Assembly: GCF_037914945.1 (NCBI RefSeq)
Contig: NZ_CP149787.1
Location: 1,674,001-1,738,000, forward strand
DNA length: 64,000 nt
Direction: 5' to 3'
Source: Haloterrigena sp. KLK7
GTDB taxonomy: Archaea > Halobacteriota > Halobacteria > Halobacteriales > Natrialbaceae
Positions 1 to 9,605 of the stretch are shown here, piece by piece. The notes under the pieces were generated by a model that saw only the letters and a list, made by a program, of their open reading frames with translations, was not told where the DNA came from and ran no database searches. The translations under genes were made by a program, and so were the position numbers. The first letter of the stretch is position 1, and the number at the start of each line of letters is the position of its first letter.

Positions 1-494
1 CCGGCGTACTCGACCACGTCGAAGCTCCCGAGTATCGCCGCAACGACGGCGGCCGCGAGGACGAACCCGATGACTAGCGACAGCGAGAGCACGGCCGCTC
101 GGCCGAGTAGTTTGCCCAGCAGCACGTCCTTGCGCGAGTGAGGCAGCGAGAGCAACACCTTGATGCTCCCGGTCTCTCGCTCGCCGGCGATGGCCTTCCA
201 GCCCAGCACCAGCGCGATCAGCGGAATGACGACCTTCGTCATCTGGCTGACCAGCGAGACGAGCGCCCCCGTCGTCTCCGCCTGCGTCGGCGAGACGTCG
301 GCACCGAAGTACGAGAGCGCGCCGGTCACGCCGACCAGCAACAGGAAGAAGAAGGCGCTCAGTCCCCAGAACATCCACGAGCGAACGGCGTCCTGGAAGT
401 CCTTCTTCGCGACGGCGCGGACGCTCTCTGCGTTGACCGAACTCGAGGCCGATCCCGACCCCGACTGCGATCCGGTCGCGGTGTCGGTGCTCAT
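1..494 (-). CDS. ABC-2 type transporter permease, partial at window edge
   Basis: N-terminal 164 residues of a membrane permease; the rest lies beyond position 1. After a Ser/Gly-rich start come the segment AVAKKDFQDAVRSWMFWGL, a hydrophobic span (FFFLLLVGVTGA), a periplasm-side loop, a second span (VVIPLIALVLGWKAIAG) and the motif ETGSIKVLLSLPHSRKDV, which is typical of NosY/ABC-2 permeases. Its ATG (492-494) overlaps the stop of the upstream ATPase gene as ATGA, so the two are translationally coupled and should form one ABC exporter. The substrate cannot be told from sequence. Confidence 0.85.
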   Translation of the reverse strand, partial: MSTDTATGSQSGSGSASSSVNAESVRAVAKKDFQDAVRSWMFWGLSAFFFLLLVGVTGALSYFGADVSPTQAETTGALVSLVSQMTKVVIPLIALVLGWKAIAGERETGSIKVLLSLPHSRKDVLLGKLLGRAAVLSLSLVIGFVLAAAVVAAILGSFDVVEYA

Positions 495-1417
495 CGCGCG
501 TGCACCTCCGAACCGGTCGTGTACGACTGGAAGACGTCCTCGAGCGAGGCCTCCCTGGTCGTGAAGTCTCTGACCTCGATGCCGCGGTCCTCGAGCTCGC
601 CGAGGACGGCCGTCTTGGAGCCCTCGACCTGGGCGACGAGCACCGGCGGATTCCGGTCCTCGACCGTGGCGTCGGAGACGTCCGGCAGCGAGCGGACGAC
701 CTGCAGCGTCTCGTCGTCGAGGCGGTCGACGGTGACTCGCAGCGTCGTCGCGCCGCCGACGGAGTCGCGCAGCCCCTCGACGGTGTCGACGGCGACCATC
801 TCGCCGTCGCGGAGGATGCCGACGCGGTCACAGACCGCTTCGACCTGCTCCATGATGTGACTCGAGAAGAAGACGGTCGCGCCGCGCTCGTTCTCCTCGC
901 GGACGATCTGGCGCATCTCGCGGGCGCCGTTGGGGTCGAGCCCCGTCGAGGGCTCGTCCAGAATGAGGAGGTCCGGCTGGCCCACGAGGGCCATCGCCAG
1001 CATGAGCCGCTGGGACATCCCCTTCGAGAAGCCGCCGGCCTTCTTGTCGATAGCGTCGGCGAGGTCGACCCGCTCGAGCAGCTCGCGAGGATCGTCGTCG
1101 GACCCCTTCGAGTCGATGGCGAACTCGAGGTGCTGGCGGGCCGTCAGGCGGTCGTAGGTCTCGACGCCCTCCGGGAGAACGCCGGTCCGCGAGCGGATCT
1201 CGCGGCTGTTGGCCTGGGCGTCCATCCCGAGGACGGTCACCTGCCCGGCGGTCGGCCGGATGAAGTCGAGGATGACGTTGATCGTCGTCGACTTGCCGGC
1301 CCCGTTCGGACCGAGGAACCCGAATACCTCGCCCTTCTGGACCTGAAACGAGAGGTCCTCGAGCGCGAGGGTCTGACCGTAAGACTTGGTCAGGTCGTCG
1401 ACCGTAATAGCTGGCAT
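491..1417 (-). CDS. ABC transporter ATP-binding protein
   Basis: 308-residue ATPase subunit partnered with the permease at 1-494 through a 4-nt ATGA overlap. Walker A is GPNGAGKST near residues 37-45, the signature is FSKGMSQRLMLA, and Walker B is LLILDEPSTGLDPNGA, followed by the switch His in FFSSH. The C-terminal 80 residues (from about 220) form the extension seen in ABC-2 exporter ATPases of the CcmA/NatA type. It probably powers export of an unidentified substrate. An ATG at 1417 gives the family's usual N-terminus (MPAITVDDLTKSYG). Confidence 0.93.
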   Translation of the reverse strand: MPAITVDDLTKSYGQTLALEDLSFQVQKGEVFGFLGPNGAGKSTTINVILDFIRPTAGQVTVLGMDAQANSREIRSRTGVLPEGVETYDRLTARQHLEFAIDSKGSDDDPRELLERVDLADAIDKKAGGFSKGMSQRLMLAMALVGQPDLLILDEPSTGLDPNGAREMRQIVREENERGATVFFSSHIMEQVEAVCDRVGILRDGEMVAVDTVEGLRDSVGGATTLRVTVDRLDDETLQVVRSLPDVSDATVEDRNPPVLVAQVEGSKTAVLGELEDRGIEVRDFTTREASLEDVFQSYTTGSEVHAR

Positions 1418-1499
1418 AGCTGTGTGGTCTCACCCGCGTCCGATAAGAGTTGTTACTCTCCCACGATAATATACCGCTTCAGCGAGAGGAAGAAACGGT

Positions 1500-1769
1500 C
1501 TATATCGGGTCCTCCGGCTCGTACTGCTCGGCGGTTCGTTCGGCCTCCGTGGCGTACCGCTCCCGGGTCTCCGCGTCGTCGACCGGCTCGAGTTCGTCCT
1601 CGGGGACGTCGACCGCTGCGGTGACCGTCCCGCCGGTTTGCAGCGACTGGCCCGACCGCTCTCGCTGCTGATACCGCGACCCGTCCGGCGTCGCATAGAC
1701 GAGCGTCACGATGTTCCGGCTATCGAAGTCGCGCTCGACGAGCCAGCACCGCACTGTCGACTCACTCAT
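1500..1769 (-). CDS. conserved haloarchaeal hypothetical protein (89 aa)
   Basis: Small acidic cytoplasmic protein with no signal peptide or membrane span. The N-terminal half is beta-rich and looks like a single small domain (CWLVERDFDSRNIVTLVYATPDG), followed by Gln/Arg-rich YQQRERSGQS and an acidic Glu/Asp-rich tail ending PEDPI. No catalytic motif is visible. It is divergent from the membrane protein at 1905. Codon use and GC3 match its neighbours, so I take it as real. Function unknown. Confidence 0.7.
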   Translation of the reverse strand: MSESTVRCWLVERDFDSRNIVTLVYATPDGSRYQQRERSGQSLQTGGTVTAAVDVPEDELEPVDDAETRERYATEAERTAEQYEPEDPI

Positions 1770-1904
1770 GGGCGTCTCTTGCGCGTCGACGACCGAGAAT
1801 GTACCGTGTCGCTCTCAGATCCGGGGCCGGTACGCGGGACGCGGTCTCACGCAGCGACAGATGTCGCGAGCTACTTGCCTCTCGAGGTCGGAGGGTCCGA
1901 TTCG

Positions 1905-2585
1905 ATGCAGGAAACCTGGAGCGAGCACGTCGACCAACTGCTGGACGAGGGCGAGCGCGAACGGCATCGCGTCGACCTCGAGAAAGCGACGGTCGTCGTC
2001 ACGAACCGTCGCGTGCTGGCCTTCACGCCCGATGTGGACGGCCCGAACTACCGGTCCGTCGAGCGCCCGAACGTCACGCGAGTCTCCGTCGAGACCGACA
2101 GCGCGCCGGGCCGACTCGTCTGGGCGACTCTCTTCCTGTTCCTCGGCCTCGGCCTCCTTCTGGTCGGGACGATGTTCGATCTCGCCGCCCTCGCCGACGA
2201 CTACGCCGGCAACACCGGCGATCCGACCGGTATCGCCGACGGCACCCTCGAGACCCTCTCGACGGTGCTGACGGTGTTCGACCTGTCCATCCTCGTGGGC
2301 GGCGGCGTCCTGCTCGCGCTCGCCGTCCTGTTCTTCGCCGCCTACGCCCGGTCGCGCGTACAGCGGCTCGCGCTCCGGGTCAGCGGCGGCGACGACGTCC
2401 TGTTCCCGGTCACCGACGCCGATCTCGAGGCCGAGCGGGCGGTCGCTCTGGAGGAGGCGATCCTCCCGAACCCGGCGCCCGCGGACGGCGGCGCCGCGAC
2501 CGGCGAGTCGCCGACCGAGCGGTCGCCATCCACCGATCCGCAGCGCGATGACCCGTCGGCCGGCGGGGCCGATGAGTCAGGCTGA
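1905..2585 (+). CDS. two-span membrane protein with PH-like N-terminal domain
   Basis: 226 residues from ATG 1905. The longer frame upstream (from 1638) lies over the opposite-strand gene and is not protein-like. Residues 1-65 ([27 protein letters not shown]) resemble the bacterial PH-like fold that appears in short membrane proteins ('VVVTNRRVL' is typical). Two transmembrane spans follow, around residues 70-92 and 125-150, then a cytoplasmic domain and a low-complexity Ala/Pro/Ser tail. Function unknown. It ends 26 bp before uvrC and may be co-transcribed with it. Confidence 0.72.
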   Translation: MQETWSEHVDQLLDEGERERHRVDLEKATVVVTNRRVLAFTPDVDGPNYRSVERPNVTRVSVETDSAPGRLVWATLFLFLGLGLLLVGTMFDLAALADDYAGNTGDPTGIADGTLETLSTVLTVFDLSILVGGGVLLALAVLFFAAYARSRVQRLALRVSGGDDVLFPVTDADLEAERAVALEEAILPNPAPADGGAATGESPTERSPSTDPQRDDPSAGGADESG

Positions 2586-2611
2586 AAGCCACTGGCGCCC
2601 TAGGCCCGCCG

Positions 2612-4390
2612 ATGAACGCCGACGGGGTTCGCGAACGAGCGAAGTCGCTGCCGCGTGAGCCCGGCGTCTACCAGTTCCGGGCCGAGGGAACCACCCTCTA
2701 CGTCGGGAAGGCCGTCGACCTCCGGAGTCGGGTCCGCTCCTACGCCGATCCGCGGACGGCGCGGATCCGCCGGATGGTCGACCGCGCCGACGAGATCGAG
2801 ATCGCCGTCACCGACACCGAGACGCAGGCCTTACTCCTCGAGGCGAACCTGATCAAGCGCCACCAGCCCCGCTACAACGTCCGACTCAAGGACGACAAGT
2901 CCTACCCGATGGTGCAGTTGACCGACCACGAGGCCCCACAGATCGAGATCACGCGCGACCCGAACGAGTCCGCGACGGTCTTCGGCCCCTATACGAACAA
3001 GGGACAGGTCGAGACCGTCGTGAAAGCCCTGCGCGAGACCTACGGCGTCCGCGGCTGTTCGGACCACAAGTACAGCGGTCGCGACCGCCCCTGCCTCGAC
3101 TACGAGATGGGGCTGTGTACCGCGCCCTGCACCCGCGAGATCGACCTCGAGAGCTACGTCCAGGACGTGTCCGCGGTCGAGCGCTTCTTCGAGGGCGAGA
3201 CGGGGATCCTCGCGGACCCGCTGCGCCGCGAGATGGAGGCCGCCGCGGAGGACCAGAACTTCGAGCGCGCCGCCAACCTCCGGGACCGCCTCGAGACGGT
3301 CGAGGCCTTTCACGGCGAGGGCGGCGAGGCCGTCCAGTCGGTCGGCGACGAGCGCGCCGTCGACGTGCTCGGCGTCGCCATCGAGGGCGAGGACGCCACC
3401 GTCGCCCGCCTGCGCGCCGAGCGCGGCAAACTGGTCGACCGGGACCGGCACACGCTCGAGGCGCCGGGCGCGGCGGACCCGACCGACGCGACTCGCGACG
3501 ACGGCCACGGCGGCGACGAGGGCGGCGTCCCCGCAGTCCTCGCCGCCTTCATCGTCCAGTACTACGCCGAGCGCGACCTGCCCGACGCCCTGTTGCTTCC
3601 CGAACGCCACGGCGACGGCGAGGTCGCGGCGTGGCTCGAGGCCGAGGGCGTCTCGGTCCGCGTCCCCGGCGCCGGCCGGGAGGCCAAACTGGTCGACCTC
3701 GCGCTGAAGAACGCCCGCCGGAACGTCGGCGGCCGCGACGAGTGCGGGATGCTCGCCGACGCCCTCGAGATCGACGCGGCCCGGCGGATCGAGGGATTCG
3801 ACGTGAGCCACGCGCAGGGGAAGTCGGCGGTCGGCAGCAACGTGACGTTCGTCGACGGCAGCGCTGAAAAGGCCGACTATCGCCGGAAGAAGCTCACCGA
3901 CCAGAACGACGACTACGACAACATGCGGACCCTCCTCGAGTGGCGCGCCAGCCGCGCCGTCGAGGGGCGAGACGACCGCCCCGACCCCGACCTGTTGCTG
4001 ATCGACGGCGGCGAGGGGCAACTCGAGGCGGCCCGCGACGCGCTCGCCGCCGTCGGCTGGGACGTGCCCGCGGTCGCGCTGGCGAAGGCCGAGGAGCGCG
4101 TCGTGACGCCCGATCGGACGTTTTCGTGGCCCAGCGACGCGCCGCACCTCCACCTGCTCCAGCGAGTCCGCGACGAGGCCCACCGCTTCGCCGTCCAGTA
4201 CCACCAGACCGTCCGCGACGAGGTCAAGACCGTGCTGGACGACGTCCCCGGCGTCGGTCCCGAGACGCGAAAGCGGTTGCTCGGTCGGTTCGGCAGCGTC
4301 GAGAACGTCCGCGAGGCGACCGTGGACGACCTCGAGAGCGTCGAGGGGATCGGCGAGAAGACCGCGGAGACCCTCAAATCGCGGCTGTAA
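2612..4390 (+). CDS. uvrC: excinuclease ABC subunit C
   Basis: 592-residue UvrC, the nuclease that makes both incisions around a lesion in nucleotide excision repair with UvrA and UvrB. The N-terminal GIY-YIG domain (about 14-92; [18 protein letters not shown]) makes the 3' cut. A Cys-containing middle region carries [10 protein letters not shown], and a UVR motif at about 203-238 ([19 protein letters not shown]) binds UvrB. The RNase H-like C-terminal nuclease has [17 protein letters not shown] and [13 protein letters not shown], and a tandem helix-hairpin-helix ends the protein ([27 protein letters not shown]). Length and domain order are normal for the family. Confidence 0.97.
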   Translation: MNADGVRERAKSLPREPGVYQFRAEGTTLYVGKAVDLRSRVRSYADPRTARIRRMVDRADEIEIAVTDTETQALLLEANLIKRHQPRYNVRLKDDKSYPMVQLTDHEAPQIEITRDPNESATVFGPYTNKGQVETVVKALRETYGVRGCSDHKYSGRDRPCLDYEMGLCTAPCTREIDLESYVQDVSAVERFFEGETGILADPLRREMEAAAEDQNFERAANLRDRLETVEAFHGEGGEAVQSVGDERAVDVLGVAIEGEDATVARLRAERGKLVDRDRHTLEAPGAADPTDATRDDGHGGDEGGVPAVLAAFIVQYYAERDLPDALLLPERHGDGEVAAWLEAEGVSVRVPGAGREAKLVDLALKNARRNVGGRDECGMLADALEIDAARRIEGFDVSHAQGKSAVGSNVTFVDGSAEKADYRRKKLTDQNDDYDNMRTLLEWRASRAVEGRDDRPDPDLLLIDGGEGQLEAARDALAAVGWDVPAVALAKAEERVVTPDRTFSWPSDAPHLHLLQRVRDEAHRFAVQYHQTVRDEVKTVLDDVPGVGPETRKRLLGRFGSVENVREATVDDLESVEGIGEKTAETLKSRL

Positions 4391-4499
4391 CGGAAACGCG
4401 CTGACCGACATCGGTAGCGGTCGCCGTCACCCCTCTCAGAACGGTTAATTCGCTAGTCCTTTCACAAGTAACTTATCCCGCATCGTTGGAGCCACTGCT

Positions 4500-5129
4500 A
4501 TGAAAAACGGGTTGAGCCGACGGCACGTTCTCGGCGTTTCCGGCGCGCTCGCGGTCGCTGGTTGTCTCGACGCGGGCGACTCGGGCGAGGCAAACGGTGA
4601 GGCGCAGGCCGAGCCGGCCGACGGAACGGAGGCGACGAGCGACGAGGTCGAGGAGGGGAACGAGACGGAGTCGGCGAGCGACGAAGGTGGGGACGGGAAC
4701 GAGACCGACGCCGACGCGGAACCGGTTCACGAGGACTACGAGACGACCGAGGTCAGGGTCGTGACGGCGGACGGCGACGAACTCGGGTCGGTGACGGCGG
4801 CGATCGCCGACACGCGCGAGCTCAGGTACCTCGGGCTCAGCGACACCGAGGAACTCCCCGACGACCGCGGCATGCTGTTCGTCTACGAGTCGGTCGCGGA
4901 GCGCGCCTTCGTCATGCGCGAGATGGACTTCGGCATCGACATCGTCTACGCCGACGCGGACGGGACGATCACCGACATCCACCACGCCCCGGCACCGGGG
5001 CCGAACGAGGTCGGGGAGGATCAGCGCTACCCCGGCCGGGGTCAGTACGTGCTCGAGGTCACCTACGAGTGGACGACCGAACGCGGCGTCAGCGAGGGTG
5101 ACGTCCTCGAGTTCGATCTCGAGGCGTAG
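4500..5129 (+). CDS. DUF192 domain lipoprotein
   Basis: 209 residues. The N-terminus is a twin-arginine lipoprotein signal: SRRHVLGVSGALAVAGC, with lipobox Cys near residue 22. A long acidic Glu/Ser/Asn linker (about 25-75) follows. The C-terminal DUF192 beta-barrel (about 80-205) has the family landmarks LRYLGLSDTEELPDDRGMLFVY, FVMREMDFGIDIVY and APGPNEVGEDQRYPGRGQYVLEV. DUF192 proteins are extracytoplasmic and of unknown biochemical role. The box A AACTTATCCCG near 4467-4477 lies about 28 nt before ATG 4500, so the mRNA is probably leaderless. Confidence 0.9.
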   Translation: MKNGLSRRHVLGVSGALAVAGCLDAGDSGEANGEAQAEPADGTEATSDEVEEGNETESASDEGGDGNETDADAEPVHEDYETTEVRVVTADGDELGSVTAAIADTRELRYLGLSDTEELPDDRGMLFVYESVAERAFVMREMDFGIDIVYADADGTITDIHHAPAPGPNEVGEDQRYPGRGQYVLEVTYEWTTERGVSEGDVLEFDLEA

Positions 5130-5228
5130 TTCGAACCCGAGGTGGCCGATACCGCTACCGGGCGTCGTCTTCCGACCGTTGCGAAAGCAAGGACAGGGCT
5201 ATCCCCCGTACCGGTCCTATGATACGGC

Positions 5229-5525
5229 ATGTCAAACGACGACGAACTCGACGACCTGCTGGACGAACTCGACAGTCAGGGCGACCTCGAGACGTCACAG
5301 CAGATGTTATCGATCCGGACGGAAAGCCGTCGGTACGACAAGCCGGTGACGATCGTCGAGGGGTTCGACCTCGAGTCGGACGAGATCAAATCGATCGCGT
5401 CGGACCTCAAGAGTTCGATGGGGACGGGCGGAACCGTCGACGACGGCCGGATCGAACTACAGGGCGACCACCGGGATCGAGTGCCCGACCTCCTCCGCGA
5501 GCGGGGATTCGACGTTCGCGAGTGA
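5229..5525 (+). CDS. SUI1/eIF1-type protein lacking the zinc finger
   Basis: 98 residues with a complete SUI1 fold: MLSIRTESRRYDKPVTIVEGF, then SIASDLKSSMGTGGTVDDGRIELQGDH and the C-terminal RVPDLLRERGFDV. It is paralogous to the protein encoded at 63698-63991. In place of that protein's CxxC...CxC N-terminus it has an acidic leader, MSNDDELDDLLDELD. Two substitutions in the core also set it apart: MGTGGT replaces FACGGT, and DHRDR replaces NHTGR. SUI1 proteins act at the ribosomal P site in start-codon selection. Whether this paralog does so is unknown. Confidence 0.9.
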   Translation: MSNDDELDDLLDELDSQGDLETSQQMLSIRTESRRYDKPVTIVEGFDLESDEIKSIASDLKSSMGTGGTVDDGRIELQGDHRDRVPDLLRERGFDVRE

Positions 5526-5626
5526 GCCGTCCCGAACGGCCGAACTGACTCTTCTCGCGTCGAACCGACGTCGCGAGTCGGTCCCGCGGTCGAAGTCACT
5601 TTATGTCCGTCCTAGTAAGTACGAGT

Positions 5627-6127
5627 ATGAGGATTCGTCCGGCAGCGGACGACGATTTTCCGGACATACGAGCGGTCGCGCGGAAGACCTGGCACGATAC
5701 CTACGACGAACTCGACGAAGACCTGATCGACCGAACCGTCGAGAACTGGTACACCGACGACTCGATGCCGCTCGAGGCGCCGGGGACGGTCGTCCTCGTC
5801 GTGGAGGCGACCGACGAGAGCCGGACGGAGTCCGACGACGAAATCGTCGGCTTCACCCACGCGGTCGTCCAGGGCGACACGGCCGACATCCTCCGGATGT
5901 ACGTCGATCCCGACCGTCAAGCGGCGGGCGTCGGCACCGACCTCCACGAGCGGCTGGTCGAGCAGCTCCGGGTCTACGACGTCGAACGGATCCGCGCCTT
6001 CGACTTCGCCTTCAACGACGCCAGTCGGCAGTTCTACGAGGGATTTGGCTTCGAGCGGACCGACGTCGGCGAGGTCGAGATCGACGGCGAGTTCTACGAC
6101 GAGGCGGTCTACACGCTCGAGTTATAG
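5627..6127 (+). CDS. GNAT family N-acetyltransferase
   Basis: 166 residues starting MRIRPAADDDFPDIRAVARKTW. The GNAT acetyl-CoA site is MYVDPDRQAAGVGTDLHERLVEQL (about 95-118), and FNDASRQFYEGFGFERTDVGE is the usual motif B. I chose ATG 5627 over ATG 5603 because box A CTTTATG (5599-5605) lies about 26 nt upstream and overlaps the earlier ATG, which would then precede the transcription start. The substrate is unknown; most small GNATs of this type acetylate amines or protein N-termini. Confidence 0.88.
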   Translation: MRIRPAADDDFPDIRAVARKTWHDTYDELDEDLIDRTVENWYTDDSMPLEAPGTVVLVVEATDESRTESDDEIVGFTHAVVQGDTADILRMYVDPDRQAAGVGTDLHERLVEQLRVYDVERIRAFDFAFNDASRQFYEGFGFERTDVGEVEIDGEFYDEAVYTLEL

Positions 6128-6278
6128 CGCGATTCGCGGCGGAACGACGTTCTCCCGCGCGTTCGATCGAACGGGAAGCGGACGCGTCGAATCACTCTCG
6201 AAGCGATGCGAGCGGCCGTTTCGGATCGATGTCCCGCTCGTAGCTGCACTCTCGAGGCGAGAAACGCGGCAGTCGGTG

Positions 6279-7388
6279 TTACTGCAGCAGCGGACTCACC
6301 GGCGACGTCTCCGCTGGCGTCTCCTCGTCGAAGAAGCCCTCGACGCCCTCGAGTTCGAAGACGAAGTCGGCGCCGAACGCGCCGGCGGGGGTCTGGAATC
6401 CGGCGTCGGCATCGCCCGCGAGCACCCGCTCGGCGACCGTCACCGCGCCGTCGACGGTGACGACGTACGGATCGGGCGTCCGCAGGCGGGAGACGACGCG
6501 CTCGCCGTCTTCGGTGCGCGCTTCGCCCCAGACGTAGGCCGAGCCGCGCTCGCGGGCCCGCTCGGAGGGACCCTCGCGGACGCCGACCAACTGTTTCAGC
6601 GTCCAGCGAACCGGTTTCGACTCGAACACCGGCGAGAGGTAGCGATGCAGCCGCAGCGCGGTGCGAGCGGGCTGGGGCATCACCGCGTACATCTCGACGT
6701 TCGGAATCCCGGTCGTGTAGTGGGCCGTCGAAATGTCGCCCATCGGCATCGTCACCGCCGGCCGTTCGCCGCGACCGAAGTCGATTTCGCGGGTCTTCCA
6801 CCCCGTCGGCGCGCTCTCGAGGTCGCCGTCGCGGCGGACGGCGTTCTCCGTATCGGCGCCCTCGATGACCGTCCGGAGCGTCCCGATCGAGGGCACTCGG
6901 AACGAGTCGACGCCCAGCGCGAGGTGAGTCGCTTCCGGCAGCCGGTCGGCGAGGTGGGCGGCCAGACAGTCCATCGGAATCGTCGAGAGGGCGGCGGCCG
7001 GCAGGAGGGTGATCCCCGCTTCGGTCGCCTCCGCGTCGCGGTCGTGAATCGACTCGATGACTGGAATCTCACCGGTGATATCGACGTAGTCCGTCTCGCT
7101 GCGGAGACAGCCCTCGACCAGCGCCTCGGCGGTGTTCGAGAACGGCCCCGCGCAGTTCAGGACGCAGTCGACGTCCTCGAGGGCCGTCGCGACGGTCACG
7201 GGGTCCTCGAGCGAGAACCGGCGACCCCGCTGCTCGAGTTCGTCGATCTGCTTTCGGACCCGTTCGCGGTCGCGGCCCGCGAGGATCGGATCCAGTCCGC
7301 GGTCGATCGCTTCGCGAGCGACGAGGTCGCCGACGAAGCCGTACGAGCCGTAGATCAGGAGCGTCGGCTGCCCCGAATTCGTGGACAT
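6279..7388 (-). CDS. saccharopine dehydrogenase-like / trans-acting enoyl reductase family protein
   Basis: 369 residues with an N-terminal Rossmann fold: LLIYGSYGFVGDLVAREAI gives the GxxGxxG dinucleotide site, and ILAGRDRERVR the second strand. DVDCVLNCAGPFSNTAEALVEGCL and YVDITGEIPV are hallmarks of the saccharopine dehydrogenase NADP-binding family, which includes mycobacterial trans-acting enoyl reductases. The C-terminal half (from about 170) is family specific. The likely role is NAD(P)H-dependent reduction of a lipid or carbonyl substrate. In haloarchaea, isoprenoid side-chain reduction is one possibility, but the sequence does not decide it. Confidence 0.88.
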   Translation of the reverse strand: MSTNSGQPTLLIYGSYGFVGDLVAREAIDRGLDPILAGRDRERVRKQIDELEQRGRRFSLEDPVTVATALEDVDCVLNCAGPFSNTAEALVEGCLRSETDYVDITGEIPVIESIHDRDAEATEAGITLLPAAALSTIPMDCLAAHLADRLPEATHLALGVDSFRVPSIGTLRTVIEGADTENAVRRDGDLESAPTGWKTREIDFGRGERPAVTMPMGDISTAHYTTGIPNVEMYAVMPQPARTALRLHRYLSPVFESKPVRWTLKQLVGVREGPSERARERGSAYVWGEARTEDGERVVSRLRTPDPYVVTVDGAVTVAERVLAGDADAGFQTPAGAFGADFVFELEGVEGFFDEETPAETSPVSPLLQ

Positions 7389-7491
7389 ACCTCGAATTAC
7401 GGCGCGTCGGCGGTTAAGCGGCGGGCCGGCATTGCTATCGGCCGGACAGACGTCGGTGAGAACGGACGACTCGCGGACTCGCGACCGCCGC

Positions 7492-8622
7492 TCACTCGAG
7501 CCGTTCCAACACCGCGTCCTTCTCGTAGGATAAGGACAGCGACCGCGACCGGCCGCGGCCGTCGACCTCGGCGTAGTCGGCGTCGATCAGCCCCAGCTGG
7601 TCGAGTTTGTTGACGATCTCGGAGTAGCGCGTGTAGCCCAGTTCGGTCTCCTCGTGGAAGACGTCGTAGACGTCGCCGGCCTGTTCGCCGTCGTGGTGGG
7701 CGATCACCTCGAGCAGCGTCCGTTCGGTGTCGGTCAGCCCCGAGAGGCTCCGCGAGAGGTTGATGTACTTGGACTTCTCGTAGGCCTCCTCGACGTCCTG
7801 GCGCTCGACGGTGCGGCTGGCCCGCATCTCGGCGTTCAGCCCGGCCCGGCGCAGCAGGTCGATCCCGACCCGCAGATCGCCGCTGTCGGCGGTGAGTTCG
7901 GCGACGTACTCGAGGGTGTCCCGGGCGATGACGCCGTCGTTGAAGCCGCGTTTGACGCGCTCGTCGAGGATATCGACGATCTCGGGCTGGTCGTAGACGG
8001 GGAAGTAGACGTCCTCGGGGCGGAAGACGCTCTGGACCCGCGAATCGAGTTCGTCGATGACGTCCAGTGCGGGGTCGGAGGAGACGACGACGACTCCGAT
8101 CTTCGCGCCGGGGTACTCCTCGTGGGCCCGCAGGAGCGAGTAGAGCGTGTCCGAGGCCTCGTTCTCGTAGAAGAGGTAGTTGATGTCGTCTAAGGCGACG
8201 ACGAGCACCTTGTCCTCCTCGACGAGCTTCTCGGCGATCTGGCCGAACAGCTTCTTGAACGAGATGCCCGAGGACGGGGGCTCGTAGTCGAAGGTCCCCT
8301 CGAAGAGCCGCGAGAACACCGAGTACCGGGTGGCGTTGACCTGACAGTTGACGCGGATGGTGCGGACGTCGCTGGTCTGGGCGCCCACCTCGTCGAACAG
8401 CTTCTGGATGGCCGTCGTCTTGCCGGTACCCGGCGGTCCGCGGACCATGACGTTCAGCGGTCGGGAGCCGCGCACCGCCGGCCGAAGCGCGTACGTCAGG
8501 CTCTGGGTCTGGCCTTCACGGTGCTTGAACGTCTCGGGAACGTAGTCGATCTCGAAGACGTGCTCGTCCCGGAACACGGATTCGTCCCACGACAACATCC
8601 CCTCCTCGGGGTCGTCTGCCAT
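7492..8622 (-). CDS. Orc1/Cdc6-family AAA+ replication initiator-like protein
   Basis: 376 residues from ATG 8622. A GTG nine bases upstream is possible, but box A CTTAAG (8648-8653) is placed for a leaderless start at 8622. The AAA+ domain holds Walker A GPPGTGKTT near residue 62, Walker B VVALDDINYL and sensor 1 VVVVSSDP; the arginine-finger region is RVQSVFRPEDVYFPVY. A winged-helix DNA-binding domain (about 280-376) ends the protein. The family binds replication origins and loads MCM. No ORB-type origin repeats are visible in the 136-bp upstream gap, so this is probably an accessory orc not tied to an adjacent origin. Confidence 0.92.
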   Translation of the reverse strand: MADDPEEGMLSWDESVFRDEHVFEIDYVPETFKHREGQTQSLTYALRPAVRGSRPLNVMVRGPPGTGKTTAIQKLFDEVGAQTSDVRTIRVNCQVNATRYSVFSRLFEGTFDYEPPSSGISFKKLFGQIAEKLVEEDKVLVVALDDINYLFYENEASDTLYSLLRAHEEYPGAKIGVVVVSSDPALDVIDELDSRVQSVFRPEDVYFPVYDQPEIVDILDERVKRGFNDGVIARDTLEYVAELTADSGDLRVGIDLLRRAGLNAEMRASRTVERQDVEEAYEKSKYINLSRSLSGLTDTERTLLEVIAHHDGEQAGDVYDVFHEETELGYTRYSEIVNKLDQLGLIDADYAEVDGRGRSRSLSLSYEKDAVLERLE

Positions 8623-8758
8623 CACTTTCACCCTGCTTCCGAAGCGTCTTAAGGATTCGGGCGCCCGATCCCGCGATCCGCGAAGGCATGCCTGGAATGT
8701 GTGACCATATCACAATAATTAATATCGATAAAGTAGACAGTCTTCCGAGGAGACCGAT

Positions 8759-9079
8759 ATGACCCCACCGAAGCCACCGGCGGCGATCCCTGACTTCCTG
8801 CTCGATCAGTTCATCGATCACTCGCCGGAGACGCTGCGAGACATCGGCGAGTACGCCCGCAAGGAGACCTACGTCGCACCGGAGGCGGCGTCCGACTCCA
8901 TCGTCGAAGCCTTCGCGCTGCAGGACGAGGCGACGCTCGCGGCGATCGCACGGTACGTCGACGAACTCGCCTCGTTCCTCGAGGAGCGCGACGCCGACTC
9001 GCTCGCGGCGATCACCGGCGACGACGCGGACGACGAGAAATCGTGGGGCCACCAGCGAATCTTGGACTGGCACAGTTGA
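8759..9079 (+). CDS. conserved haloarchaeal hypothetical protein (106 aa)
   Basis: Small acidic, largely helical soluble protein starting MTPPKPPAAIPDFLLDQF, with YVDELASFLEER and a C-terminal KSWGHQRILDW. It is divergent from the Orc1/Cdc6 gene. A TTAATAT element (about 8719-8725) and a GGAG ribosome site (8750-8753) precede the ATG, so this message probably has a short leader. No known domain recognised. Confidence 0.72.
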   Translation: MTPPKPPAAIPDFLLDQFIDHSPETLRDIGEYARKETYVAPEAASDSIVEAFALQDEATLAAIARYVDELASFLEERDADSLAAITGDDADDEKSWGHQRILDWHS

Positions 9080-9130
9080 GCGGTCGACCGGCGGCGGCTC
9101 CAGCGTAGTCGACTCGCTCGCACGGCCCGC

Positions 9131-9298
9131 CTACGCCAGTTCGACGCGGTCCGTCTCGCGTTCGATATCGGCCTTCGCGATCCGTCCGTCGTGGGTCATT
9201 CGAACGTGCGCTCGCACCAACCGTTCCACCTCGTCGGAACTGCTCGAGCGGATCAGAAACTGGCAGTGATCCGCCGAACACTCGAACTGGTAGGGCAT
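9131..9298 (-). CDS. DUF1059 family small protein
   Basis: 55-residue protein starting MPYQFECSADHCQFLIRS. The pattern CxxxxC, then DEVERLVRAHVRMTHD, is that of DUF1059 proteins, which usually have two Cys near the N-terminus and a conserved THD/H motif. Possible metal binding is inferred from the Cys and His positions. Function is unknown. It lies between the gene ending at 9079 and the repeat-rich gap that starts at 9299. Confidence 0.8.
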   Translation of the reverse strand: MPYQFECSADHCQFLIRSSSSDEVERLVRAHVRMTHDGRIAKADIERETDRVELA

Positions 9299-9439
9299 GT
9301 CATAGCATCGCTCAGGGACGTGGGTAGCTATTGCACTTGCATTTGCGGGAACAGGATTCGACCGAACCGGTTCCGTGGTCTATCAGGTGGCCGTCGAACG
9401 GATCATATTCCGTCCACGTCGCTTCGATTCGTCCAGCCG

Positions 9440-9552
9440 GCGTGCGGCGGCGCGCACTGGCGACGTTCCCGAGCATTGTGAGGGGGCGTCGCCGACACTG
9501 TGTGAGGGATGAGCGACCGAAGGGAGCGAAGCGGCTGGGGAGGGCGAGGCAA
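9440..9552 (-). repeat. dispersed intergenic repeat, copy 1 (reverse)
   Basis: Reverse-strand copy of the family found at 9606, 15185 and 33398. Read on the plus strand it begins GCGTGCGGCGGCGCGC, passes TGAGGGATGAGCGACC and ends GGCTGGGGAGGGCGAGGCAA. These are reverse complements of the end, middle and start of the other copies. It is the most diverged copy and seems to lack the first ~25 bp of the unit. Confidence 0.7.
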
Positions 9553-9605
9553 TTCCTGAATACCGGTCGTGTGCTCGAGATGAAACGGACCGCCACCAAT
9601 TGGAC

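Noticed and set aside
2831-4411. 526-codon open frame antisense to uvrC
   Set aside because: It mirrors uvrC codon structure; the product is Val/Gly/Leu-rich without any family pattern. Long antisense frames are normal in high-G+C genomes.
8623-8758. Possible replication origin beside the Orc1/Cdc6 gene
   Set aside because: The gap is 136 bp and shows no ORB-type repeats or long A+T-rich stretch. Not enough for an origin call.
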